Shown in pieces: positions 8,430 through 18,660 of a stretch of 33,096 nt of DNA. The notes under the pieces were generated by a model. The model had not been told where the DNA came from, did no database searches, and saw nothing but the letters and a program-made list of their open reading frames with translations. The translations under genes were made by a program, and so were the position numbers. Numbering within the stretch: the stretch's first letter is position 1; each line of letters starts with the position of its first letter. Origin of the DNA: Albidovulum sp. (GTDB lineage: Bacteria > Pseudomonadota > Alphaproteobacteria > Rhodobacterales > Rhodobacteraceae); contig WFVA01000107.1 in assembly GCA_015491895.1 (NCBI GenBank), positions 1 to 33,096 on the forward strand. Reading direction: 5' to 3'.

Positions 8430-8430
8430 T
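8383..8430 (-). terminator. Long inverted repeat at the rhlE 3' end, candidate terminator
   Basis: ATCCGGCTGGCCA (8383-8395) and TGGCCAGCCGGAT (8418-8430) are perfect 13-base arms. A 2x2 mismatch and an inner CTGC/GCAG stem extend the hairpin. The right arm touches the first base of the rhlE stop codon. There is no run of T on either side, so it may act as a Rho-dependent or 3'-protecting structure, or serve both convergent operons. Confidence 0.55.
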
Positions 8431-10031
8431 CAGGTTTCGTTGCGTTCGGAGAAGCTGCGGGCGATGAAATCGGGCATGTGATCCCCCATTCCGACAACGG
8501 ATTTTCCGCCGCCGCCCTGGCGCTGCCCGCTTCCGCGGGTTTCACGCCCGCGTTTCTTCTGCCTGCCTCGTGATGCGCGATCCTGCGATTTGCGGGGCGG
8601 TTCGCCTTGAGATGCGGGGCGGACGCCTTCTTCGCCCCCGCTTTCCCTGCGCGGGGCGTTTGCCGTTTCCTCTCCGGGAGGGGGCTCATGGGCGGGCCTG
8701 GCCTCGCCATCGTCTTTGCGCCGGCTGCGGGGGCGGCGCCTGCGCCTTTGCCTGCGCGCGCCCTGTTCCTCTTCGCCCGCCCTACCGGCTGAGGGTGCCT
8801 CGGGCCCGGATGTTTCGGGCCCGGATGCCTCGGTCGCGGAGCCTTCCTTGCCGCCGGCATCGCTCCCGCCACCCGCTTCGAGGGGGTTGGGCAGGCGCGG
8901 GATTTCCTGCTTCACCAGCCGCTCGATCGCGGCGAGGTTCTTTTCGTCCTGGGGGGCGCAGATCATCAGCGCCTTGCCCGAACGCCCCGCGCGTCCGGTG
9001 CGCCCGATCCGGTGCACGTAATCCTCCGCATGGCTCGGCACGTCGTAATTAAACACATGGCTCACGTTGGGGATGTCGAGCCCGCGCGCGGCCACGTCCG
9101 AGGCCACGAGGAAGGGGATGGTGCCATCGCGAAAGCCCTGCAGCACCTCCATGCGGCGCGATTGTTCGAGATCGCCATGGATCGGCTCGGCATTGTAGCC
9201 GTGCTTCTTCAGCGATTTCGCCACCACATCCACATCCGCCTTGCGGTTGCAGAAGATGATGGCATTGGAGCAGCCCTCGCCCTCGCCCTCGATCAGGGCG
9301 CGCAGGAGGGCGCGCTTTTCCTTCGCGGCAATGGCGCGATCGCGCTTGCCGGGGCGGAACATCACCACGCCCTGTTCGATGTTTTCGCCCGTGGTGGCGG
9401 CGCGCGCCACTTCCACCTTCACCGGGGCGGAGAGGAAGGTATTGGTGATGCGCTCGATCTCGGGGGCCATGGTGGCGGAGAAGAAGAGCGTCTGGCGGGT
9501 GAAGGGGGTGAGTTTGAAGATGCGCTCGATATCGGGGATGAAGCCCATGTCGAGCATCCGGTCGGCCTCGTCCACCACCATGATCTGCACGCCCGTGAGC
9601 AGGAGCTTGCCGCGCTCGAAGTGATCCAGCAGGCGCCCGGGGGTGGCGATCAGCACGTCCACGCCGCGATCGATCAGGCGATCCTGCTCCTTGAAGCTGA
9701 CGCCCCCGATCAGAAGCGCCTTGGTGAGCTTGGTGTATTTGGCGTATATGTCGAAATTCTCGGCCACCTGGGCGGCAAGCTCGCGGGTGGGGGCGAGCAC
9801 CAGCGAGCGGGGCATGCGCGCGCGCGCGCGCCCCTTCTGCAGGCGGGTGATTACGGGCAGGGTGAAGGCGGCTGTCTTGCCGGTGCCCGTCTGGGCGATG
9901 CCGAGCACGTCACGCCCTTCGAGGGCGGGCGGAATGGCGCCGGCCTGGATCGGGGTGGGTGTTTCGTAGCCGGCTTCTTCAACCGCCTTGAGGACCTTGG
10001 GATCGAGATCGAGATCTGAAAATTTTGTCAT
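8430..10031 (-). CDS. rhlE: DEAD-box ATP-dependent RNA helicase, RhlE type
   Basis: 533 residues from ATG 10031; upstream in-frame codons are not needed. Visible motifs are the Q motif (TPIQ, Q29), Walker A (AQTGTGKT, 46-53), Ia (PTREL), DEAD within VVDEADRMLDMGF, III (SAT), and VI (HRIGRTGRAG). The helicase core ends near residue 380. The remaining ~150 residues form a low-complexity tail rich in Arg, Gly and Glu, with one strongly basic block (RRQRRRRRPRSRRK), as in RhlE proteins that bind rRNA or the degradosome. It unwinds RNA duplexes, probably in ribosome assembly or cold adaptation. An alternating CG run at 9814-9831 codes for RARAR before motif Ia. Confidence 0.92.
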   Translation of the reverse strand: MTKFSDLDLDPKVLKAVEEAGYETPTPIQAGAIPPALEGRDVLGIAQTGTGKTAAFTLPVITRLQKGRARARMPRSLVLAPTRELAAQVAENFDIYAKYTKLTKALLIGGVSFKEQDRLIDRGVDVLIATPGRLLDHFERGKLLLTGVQIMVVDEADRMLDMGFIPDIERIFKLTPFTRQTLFFSATMAPEIERITNTFLSAPVKVEVARAATTGENIEQGVVMFRPGKRDRAIAAKEKRALLRALIEGEGEGCSNAIIFCNRKADVDVVAKSLKKHGYNAEPIHGDLEQSRRMEVLQGFRDGTIPFLVASDVAARGLDIPNVSHVFNYDVPSHAEDYVHRIGRTGRAGRSGKALMICAPQDEKNLAAIERLVKQEIPRLPNPLEAGGGSDAGGKEGSATEASGPETSGPEAPSAGRAGEEEQGARRQRRRRRPRSRRKDDGEARPAHEPPPGEETANAPRRESGGEEGVRPASQGEPPRKSQDRASRGRQKKRGRETRGSGQRQGGGGKSVVGMGDHMPDFIARSFSERNET

Positions 10032-10141
10032 GTGGTTCCGCGTGTTACGGCATTTCATCTTGCCGCTTTTCTTCGCGGCCCCGCATCCGGATCGATGCTT
10101 TCCTTCGATTAGCTGTGGTCTTACGCTTTTGGCGCCAAGAG

Positions 10142-10975
10142 TCAACCTGAGAGGCCGTGCGGCCCTGTTTTCCGGCTGTTTTGCAGCCGTTTTCCTGCTT
10201 TTTGCCCCGAGGGCGGCGGCGAAGGCGAAGCTGCCGGTGACGTGCCCTTGTGATCTTCCCAGAGAAGGCCGCGATAATCGAAGCCCTCCTCGATCGTGGG
10301 TTTGACGATCCGAAAATAGGGCGAGAGATCGAAATCGCGCGGCGTGAAGAGGGAGTGATGGCGGATGCGCAGCACCTCCTCGCGCATTTTTCGGGAGGCG
10401 CCCTCGGCGAGCTCCGGCAGGATCGGATAGCGCACGCTCTGGAAGGCTTCGGCGATCAGTGTCGAGCAGATGGCGCGGGTGGGATCGCCCGAGCCGAGCT
10501 CGAGCATGCGCCGCCGCCAGCGCTGGGGCACGGGCGGATTGGGCAGGAGGTAGCGCATCAGATCGAACACGTTGCGCAGATCGTAGCTGCGCCCGATGCT
10601 CCGGCGCATATGGGCGATCACCTTGCGGCAATCGGCATCCGCAAGCCCGACGGGGCGGCAGATCCGGGTATTGAGATGTGCATGGCGCGCCAGCGAAACC
10701 GCCTGCACGCCGTTTTCGAGATCGGCTTCGATCAGAACTGCGGCAGGGTCATCGCCCCCCGCATAGAAGGCGGAATGGGACCAGGTGGAATGGGTGAGAT
10801 ACTTGATCGCGGAAGAGATGCGCGAATTGCCCTCGACAAGGAGCACATCGCCCGGCCGCAGCGCAGCTTCGAGGCGATCGAGAGGGATGACGGAAAAGGC
10901 CGTGTAGCCCGGCCTTTCCCTTTCGAGAAAATGCGCGAGCCTGCGCCCGATGGCGGTTGCAACCCTGCTGAACAT
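10142..10975 (-). CDS. YiiX-like permuted papain-fold (NlpC/P60 superfamily) hydrolase
   Basis: 277 residues. The catalytic pieces occur in permuted order: H67 in THSTWSHSAFY, an acidic segment IEADLENGV with E83, then C170 in AICSTLIAEAF. This His-before-Cys order is typical of the YaeF/YiiX permuted papain-fold group, whose members hydrolyse amide or lipid-like bonds, often at the envelope. PGDVLLVEGNSRISSAIKYLTHS is the usual entry to this domain. No signal peptide is clear. The last ~30 residues are a Pro/Lys-rich tail. ATG 10975 has a GGGAGAG SD. It lies 110 bases upstream of rhlE on the same strand. The true substrate is unknown. Confidence 0.75.
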   Translation of the reverse strand: MFSRVATAIGRRLAHFLERERPGYTAFSVIPLDRLEAALRPGDVLLVEGNSRISSAIKYLTHSTWSHSAFYAGGDDPAAVLIEADLENGVQAVSLARHAHLNTRICRPVGLADADCRKVIAHMRRSIGRSYDLRNVFDLMRYLLPNPPVPQRWRRRMLELGSGDPTRAICSTLIAEAFQSVRYPILPELAEGASRKMREEVLRIRHHSLFTPRDFDLSPYFRIVKPTIEEGFDYRGLLWEDHKGTSPAASPSPPPSGQKAGKRLQNSRKTGPHGLSG

Positions 10976-11068
10976 TCACGGGCTCTCCCTGTGAAACCGT
11001 GAAAGAAGCCTGACAGCCCGGCGAAACGCGGTAAATTCAACTTGGCGTGATCGTCCGGGGCGCAGGGC

Positions 11069-12610
11069 TCACTGATCGGCGAGCGCCTTTTCGGCCTGAG
11101 GGGCGAAGGGGGCCTCAGGGGCAAGCGCCAGGGAGCGTTGCAGCGCCTTTCGTGCGCCCGTTTCATCGCCTGCGGCCTTCAGGATCATGCCGAGGCGGAA
11201 GAAGGCCTTTGCATTTTCCGGGTTCTTTTTCGTGAGGCTCTCAAAGATCGCGCGCGCCTCCTCGGTTTGCCCGGCATGGAAGAGTGCCCAGCCGAGCGTA
11301 TCGCGCACCTCATCCATTCCGCCCGAGGCGGCATCGGCCCCGCGCGCCAGCGCCACCGCGCGGGCGGGATCGCGGGGCGTGAGCAGGGCGGCGAGATTGT
11401 TCCGGACAAGCCAGCTTTCGGGGGCGAGCAGGAGGGCCTTCTCGTAAGCGTCTATGGCGTCTTGCGTCTGTCCGCGCCTTTCATGAAGCGTGGCGATCAG
11501 GAGGAGCGTGCCGGCGTTGCGGGGATTGGCGGCGTTGGCCTTGCGGGCATAGGCGAGCGCATCCCCGTGCCGGCCGAGGCGCTGGCTGGCGATGGCGGCG
11601 GCGTGCAGGAGCGCGGGATTGCCGGGCGAAGCTGCGAGGCCCTTCTTGTAGAAGGCAAGCGCCTCTTCGTAGCGGCGCAGCGCGCCCCTCAGGTTGCCCC
11701 GTTCGAAGGCGATCTGCGCGTCACCGGGAAAGGCCGCATCGGCGCGCGCAAGGAGCGCCTCGGCGCTTTCAAAATCCCGCCCGGCCATGGCCATGCGGGC
11801 AAGCTCGATGAAGGGGGCAGGGGATTTCGCGTTTTCAAGCCGGGGGGCAAGGAGGGCGCGCGCCGTCTCCGGCGCGTTCAGTGCGAAATGGCCGCGCGCC
11901 AGCAGCAGGGCGACGCTTTCCGGCGCGCGGGGATCGCCTTCCCAATGCCCGAGCAGGGCGAGCGCATCTTCAGGCCGGTTCTGCGCGAGATAAAGGCGCG
12001 CGAGATCGAGCTTCACGCCGAGATAGCCCGGGGGGGTGCCGCGCAGGCCGGCCTCGAAATGGGAGATCGCGGCCGCCACATCTCCGCGGGATTCGGCGAT
12101 AAGGCCTAAATTCTGATGCGCGCGCCGATCTTCGGGATCAAGCGCAAGGGCCTTGCGAAAATGCGCCTCCGCCTCCCCGATCCGCCCGATCGCCTTCAGC
12201 ACCAGGGCCATGTTGGTATGGGCGGAGGGGCTTTCGGGATCAAGCGCGAGGGCGGCCCTGAAGGCGGCGAGGCTCTTTTCGATTTCCCCGAGTTTCGCAT
12301 GGGCGATGCCCAGAAGCTCCTGGACCACCGGGCCATCGCGCCCTTCGGCTATTTCCGCGCGCAGCCGGGCGATGGCGGCATCCGGCCGGCCCGCCTCGAT
12401 CAGGCCGAGGATTTCGCGCATCGGCGCGGATTTCGGCGGTGCGATCTGCAGGAACTGATCACCGGTTTCGGGATCGAGACTTTCTGGATCATAAGTGGCC
12501 GCGGTGAGGGGCGAGGCCCCGAAAAGCGGCACCAGCAGCGCGGCCAGAAGCGCAAGGGCGCCGGGGCGCAGGACGAAAAAGGAAGGGGCGGGGCCCCTTC
12601 CTTTCCTCAT
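11069..12610 (-). CDS. Secreted or membrane-anchored TPR-repeat protein
   Basis: About 513 residues from ATG 12610. The N-terminus is basic and then hydrophobic (LALLAALLVPLFGASPLTAA), a signal peptide or anchor. The rest is a run of tetratricopeptide repeats (for example ALALDPESPSAHTNMALVLKAIGRIGEAEAHFRKAL, quoted here as ALALDPESPSAHTNMALVLK), giving a protein-binding solenoid probably in the periplasm. An upstream GTG at 12637 overlaps the stop of the VWA gene (GTGA) and would add nine residues; either way the two genes are coupled. TPR proteins often accompany PEP-CTERM-type secretion loci, so a role in handling the neighbouring sorted protein is possible but unproven. Confidence 0.82.
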   Translation of the reverse strand: MRKGRGPAPSFFVLRPGALALLAALLVPLFGASPLTAATYDPESLDPETGDQFLQIAPPKSAPMREILGLIEAGRPDAAIARLRAEIAEGRDGPVVQELLGIAHAKLGEIEKSLAAFRAALALDPESPSAHTNMALVLKAIGRIGEAEAHFRKALALDPEDRRAHQNLGLIAESRGDVAAAISHFEAGLRGTPPGYLGVKLDLARLYLAQNRPEDALALLGHWEGDPRAPESVALLLARGHFALNAPETARALLAPRLENAKSPAPFIELARMAMAGRDFESAEALLARADAAFPGDAQIAFERGNLRGALRRYEEALAFYKKGLAASPGNPALLHAAAIASQRLGRHGDALAYARKANAANPRNAGTLLLIATLHERRGQTQDAIDAYEKALLLAPESWLVRNNLAALLTPRDPARAVALARGADAASGGMDEVRDTLGWALFHAGQTEEARAIFESLTKKNPENAKAFFRLGMILKAAGDETGARKALQRSLALAPEAPFAPQAEKALADQ

Positions 12611-12633
12611 GTCCCTTGCGCGATTGGCGCGGA

Positions 12634-13683
12634 TCACTTCTTGCGGCGGCGCAGGAAGGCCCCGCCGCCCAGAAGCGCGCCGAGCAGGAGCGGCAGCGAG
12701 GCCGGCACCGGAACCGGCGCCGGGCCGCCGCGCACCTTGAAGCTGTCGCTCTCGGTAGCGACGATGCCGCCATCCACCAGCGCGTTGATATCGAAGCTGC
12801 AGCTTCCCGGCGTGGTGCCGGTGAAGGTCACGTCGAAGGTGAAATCGCGATCCACATCGCGGGTGAAGCTGCCGTTGTGGCTGGCGGGATCAAAGCTCAC
12901 GTCCACGCAATCGGCGCCAGCGCCCACGGCCAGCGAAACGGTGCTGTAGCTGGCGAAGGTGGCGTCGATCGCGTCCAGAATTGCGGTGGTGACGTTGCCC
13001 GTCCCGCTGCCAAGATCACCGAGAGTGCCGCCGGTGGCCGTGGTGATGGCCGTGGCCTGGCCGGTGCTGTCGAGCGAGCCGGCATCAAGCGCGTGTACGG
13101 TGATGTTTTCGCCAAGAAGCGCGTTGATCGCATCGGCCTCGGTCACGCCGTTGCTCGGATCATGGCCCGGCGCATCGCCGAACCACACCACGATGCGGGT
13201 GGAGTCGGGGCGCCATTCCATGCCTGTCGCCACCTGATCAAGGGCGTAGAGATTGGCCTCGGGGAAATCGCCGCCGCCGCTGGCCGACCAGCTGTCGATC
13301 GCCGCCTGCACGGCGGTGTCATCGGCAGTGAGATCGGTAAGCTCGCGATAGGTGAAGGCATCGGTGGTGTCGCGGTAGCCGCCCACCCCCCATTGCACAT
13401 CGCCAAGGCCGGAGGTGGCCGTGAGGATCGCGCCCGCGGCATTGCGCACATCGGCAATCTCACCGCCCATCGAGCCGGTTTCATCGGCGAGGAACACGAT
13501 ATCGACGATCGCCGATGTCGGCCCGCCGGCGCTCACCGTGACGGTTTTCTGAATGGTGACGCTTTCGCCCACGTCAAGCGTATCGGAATAGGAAACGGGA
13601 TCGATCGAATCCGCGCTGGCCATTCCGGCTGCGAGCATGAAGAGCGGCGCGCTCCAGCCCAGGATTCCGGATTTCATCTGCAT
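12634..13683 (-). CDS. Secreted VWA-domain protein with VPLPA-CTERM sorting signal
   Basis: 349 residues (343 or so if the second Met, at 13677, is used). Residues ~1-24 are a signal peptide ending ASA. A von Willebrand A domain follows, with an MIDAS-like DETGS at residues 67-71 (DxTxS, Thr in the first Ser place) and a later VVWFGDAPGHD strand. A beta-rich region with two Cys comes next. The C-terminus reads PVPVPASLPLLLGALLGG followed by Arg/Lys: a VPLPA-type motif, hydrophobic helix and basic end, the three-part signal processed by exosortase D-type enzymes (known for the family). The product is probably surface-anchored or released and binds a metal-dependent ligand. No exosortase gene is in the window. 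Three TTAAC elements lie upstream. Confidence 0.85.
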   Translation of the reverse strand: MQMKSGILGWSAPLFMLAAGMASADSIDPVSYSDTLDVGESVTIQKTVTVSAGGPTSAIVDIVFLADETGSMGGEIADVRNAAGAILTATSGLGDVQWGVGGYRDTTDAFTYRELTDLTADDTAVQAAIDSWSASGGGDFPEANLYALDQVATGMEWRPDSTRIVVWFGDAPGHDPSNGVTEADAINALLGENITVHALDAGSLDSTGQATAITTATGGTLGDLGSGTGNVTTAILDAIDATFASYSTVSLAVGAGADCVDVSFDPASHNGSFTRDVDRDFTFDVTFTGTTPGSCSFDINALVDGGIVATESDSFKVRGGPAPVPVPASLPLLLGALLGGGAFLRRRKK

Positions 13684-14017
13684 TTCAAATATACTCCCAC
13701 CTTAATGAACTCCCGCCGCTCCGGCTTTCCTGTTGAAATGATATTTGCGTCAAGCAGGGTCGGAAATCGAAGCAGGACCAAACAGGGGCAGGTTAACACA
13801 ACATTAACTTCTTTTTAACTTTATTCGTGCGCAATAGCGCACATTTCCGGCCAGAAATGCCATTCTTTTCTGGCTTGGAAGCGAACTATTCACGTATTGC
13901 GGGAAAGTATCAATCAGACGGCGAGTTCGGCTCGCCCAATGCACCGCGCCTTCAGCCCCGGCGCCGGCCATAGCGAATCTGCTGCAACGCTACCGCATCC
14001 CCGCATTCGGGCAGAGA
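13684..14017. other. Intergenic region upstream of the VWA gene
   Basis: About 330 bases between the VWA gene and prfC, both on the minus strand. I find no gene. The half near the VWA gene is AT-rich and carries the TTAAC array listed separately. A small GGCGAG/CTCGCC hairpin at 13920-13936 may be part of the prfC 3' end, but it lacks a T tract. Confidence 0.6.
13793..13819 (-). promoter_or_regulatory. Three TTAAC elements at 11-bp spacing, candidate CtrA sites
   Basis: TTAAC begins at 13793, 13804 and 13815, so TTAA-N7-TTAA occurs twice in overlapping register. TTAA-N7-TTAA is the recognised full CtrA box of alphaproteobacteria. The array is 110-136 bases upstream of the VWA start codon and on one helical face. 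Binding by CtrA is inferred. Confidence 0.6.
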
Positions 14018-15625
14018 TCACACCATCATTTCCTTGGTCTTGCTCAGCGTGAGCTCGGGATAATCGCGCTCGATCCTGTCGATATCCCACTGCAGGCGGG
14101 TGAGATAGACGAGATCGCCGTCATTGTCATAGGCCACATGGCCCTTGTTGGCGCTGACGAAGCGATTGACCACATCCTCGGGGCCGGTGATCCAGCGCGC
14201 GGAGGTGAATTGCGAGGGCTCGAAGCGCACCGGCAGGCCGTATTCGAGCTCGATCCGGCTGGCCAGCACCTCGAATTGCAGCGCCCCCACCACGCCCACG
14301 ATATGGCCCGAGCCGATCATCGGCTTGAACACCTTCGCCGCGCCCTCCTCGGCGAACTGCATCAGCGCCTTGTCGAGATGCTTGGCCTTCATCGGATCGC
14401 CGGCGCGCACGCTCTGCAGAAGCTCGGGCGCGAAGGAGGGGATGCCGGTGACGCGCAGCGCCTCGCCCTCGGTCAGCGTATCGCCGATGCGCAGCTGGCC
14501 GTGGTTGGGGATGCCGATGATATCACCCGCCCAGGCCTCCTCGGCGAGTTCGCGGTCCGACGCGAGGAAGAGCACCGGATTGGAGACCGCCATCGGTTTT
14601 TTCGAACGCACATGCATCAGCTTCATGCCGCGTTTGAAATGGCCCGAGGCGAGGCGCAGGAAGGCCACGCGATCGCGGTGTTTCGGGTCCATGTTGGCCT
14701 GCACCTTGAAGACGAAACCCGTCACCTTCGCCTCCGCCGGGTGGATCTGGCGCGGCTCGGCGCGCTGGGGCTGGGGCGGGGGGGCGTATTGTGCGATGCC
14801 GCGCATCAGCTCCTTCACCCCGAAGCTGTTGATCGCCGAGCCGAACCAGATCGGCGTCAGCGTGCCTTCGTGGAGCGCCTGCATGTCCAGGGGCGGCAGC
14901 AGTTCGCGCGCCATCTCCACCTCCTCGCGCAGCTGCTCCAGAAGATGCGCGGGCACGTGCTCTTCAAGGCGTGGGTCATCCAGCCCCTCGAGGCGGATGC
15001 TCTCGGCCACCACGTTGCGATCGGCGCGGTCCATCAGTTCGAGGCGGCCATTGAGCATGTCGTAACAGCCGATGAAATCGCGCCCCATGCCGATCGGCCA
15101 GCTTGCGGGGGTGACGTCGATCGCCAGGCTCTGCTGGATTTCATCGATGATGTCGAAGGTTTCGCGCGCCTCGCGATCCATCTTGTTGCAGAAGGTGAGG
15201 ATCGGCAGATCGCGCAGACGGCAGACCTCGAAGAGCTTCTGCGTCTGGCTTTCCACGCCCTTGGCGCCGTCAATCACCATGATGGCGGCATCCACCGCGG
15301 TGAGGGTGCGGTAGGTATCCTCGGAGAAATCCGAGTGGCCGGGGGTATCGACGAGATTGAAGCGGTGGCCATCGAAATCGAAGCTCATGGCCGAAGCGGA
15401 GACGGAAATTCCCCGCTCCTGCTCCATCTTCATGAAATCCGAGCGCGTGCGCCGCGCCTCGCCCTTGGCGCGCACCTGGCCGGCCATCTGGATCGCGCCG
15501 CCGTAAAGCAGGAATTTCTCGGTCAGCGTGGTTTTCCCCGCATCCGGGTGCGAGATGATGGCGAATGTGCGCCGGCGGGCGATTTCGGGCGGCAGGGCGG
15601 GCTGGTTGGTGGCGGTATCTGGCAT
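14018..15625 (-). CDS. prfC: Peptide chain release factor 3
   Basis: 535 residues from ATG 15625, the usual RF3 length. It is a translational GTPase that recycles RF1/RF2 from ribosomes after termination. The G1 loop is HPDAGKTT, the switch region contains MEQERGISV, G3 is DTPGHSDFSEDT and G4 is NKMD; RF3-specific segments include GGAIQMAGQVRAK and RFEPSQFTSARWI near the C-terminus. The reading frame is open further upstream to a TTG at 15661, but the added residues look non-conserved. No strong SD is visible. It diverges from the SnoaL-type gene across ~118 bases that include an SOS-like box. Confidence 0.95.
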   Translation of the reverse strand: MPDTATNQPALPPEIARRRTFAIISHPDAGKTTLTEKFLLYGGAIQMAGQVRAKGEARRTRSDFMKMEQERGISVSASAMSFDFDGHRFNLVDTPGHSDFSEDTYRTLTAVDAAIMVIDGAKGVESQTQKLFEVCRLRDLPILTFCNKMDREARETFDIIDEIQQSLAIDVTPASWPIGMGRDFIGCYDMLNGRLELMDRADRNVVAESIRLEGLDDPRLEEHVPAHLLEQLREEVEMARELLPPLDMQALHEGTLTPIWFGSAINSFGVKELMRGIAQYAPPPQPQRAEPRQIHPAEAKVTGFVFKVQANMDPKHRDRVAFLRLASGHFKRGMKLMHVRSKKPMAVSNPVLFLASDRELAEEAWAGDIIGIPNHGQLRIGDTLTEGEALRVTGIPSFAPELLQSVRAGDPMKAKHLDKALMQFAEEGAAKVFKPMIGSGHIVGVVGALQFEVLASRIELEYGLPVRFEPSQFTSARWITGPEDVVNRFVSANKGHVAYDNDGDLVYLTRLQWDIDRIERDYPELTLSKTKEMMV

Positions 15626-15711
15626 GAGGGCGCGTATAGGCGGGGATTTCCGCCGAGGCAAGCCAAAGGGGAGCCCGGGGGGTGGATCGAATCAGTTTGC
15701 CGCGCCAATGT

Positions 15712-15726
15712 GAACATATAGTGAAC
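15712..15726 (+). promoter_or_regulatory. SOS-like LexA box overlapping a -10 element
   Basis: GAACATATAGTGAAC at 15712-15726 is a perfect GAAC-N7-GAAC, the alphaproteobacterial LexA half-site arrangement and the same as before recA in this window. TATAGT (15717-15722), one base from the -10 consensus, sits inside it, about 22 bases before the start codon at 15744. No good -35 is seen. LexA control is inferred. Confidence 0.5.
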
Positions 15727-15743
15727 AAAATCGGAGTTGAGTC

Positions 15744-16115
15744 ATGGAACTGAAGGAAATTGCCGAAGAGCTTGTGGCGGGCTGCCGCGAAAACCGGGCG
15801 AAGGAAAATCTGGGCCGGCTTTATGCGGAGGATGCGGTTTCGGTGGAAGCGGTGGATAACAAGGGCATGGGGCGCGCGGCGCAGGGGCTTGATGCGATCC
15901 GCGGCAAGCATGACTGGTGGGAGAATGCCACGGAGGTGAGCCGCGCGAGCGTCAGCGATCCGATGCTGCACGGGGATGACCGCTTCGCGGTGATCTTCGA
16001 GGTGGCGGGGAAGATGAAGGAGAGCGGCGAAAGCTTCGAGATGCGCGAAGTGGCGGTTTACCACGTGGCCGGCGGCAGGATCGTGCGCGAGGAATTCTTC
16101 TGCCGAGCCTCCTGA
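15744..16115 (+). CDS. NTF2/SnoaL-like fold protein of unknown function
   Basis: 123 residues, predicted cytosolic. The pattern is that of the SnoaL/NTF2-like superfamily: an N-terminal helix (ELKEIAEELVAGCRENRAKE), LYAEDAVSVEAVD, GLDAIRGKHDWW, then long strands (FAVIFEVAGKMKESGE; EVAVYHVAGGRIVREEFF). Such proteins range from isomerases to binding proteins, and no activity can be assigned. GGAG at 15733-15736 gives a normally spaced SD for ATG 15744. It is single, with an SOS-like box over its likely promoter; the SDR gene begins 72 bases downstream and may be co-transcribed. Confidence 0.8.
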   Translation: MELKEIAEELVAGCRENRAKENLGRLYAEDAVSVEAVDNKGMGRAAQGLDAIRGKHDWWENATEVSRASVSDPMLHGDDRFAVIFEVAGKMKESGESFEMREVAVYHVAGGRIVREEFFCRAS

Positions 16116-16187
16116 GGCGCCCGCTTGTGCTTCACGGGGGCGCGCCTTAGGTATTGTCGCGAATGGTGGCAATAGGGGAGGGGCGCA

Positions 16188-18615
<2,428 letters not shown>

Positions 18616-18660
18616 TGATAACAGCATGTTGCGCCCCGTTTCTCACCCGTCCCTGAAAGC

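Noticed and set aside
8034-8573. 179-residue frame from the last che gene across the gap into rhlE
   Set aside because: Overlaps two better supported genes; no SD, composition not protein-like.
14138-15721. 527-residue open frame opposite prfC
   Set aside because: His/Ala/Gly-rich composition typical of antisense frames; prfC is certain.
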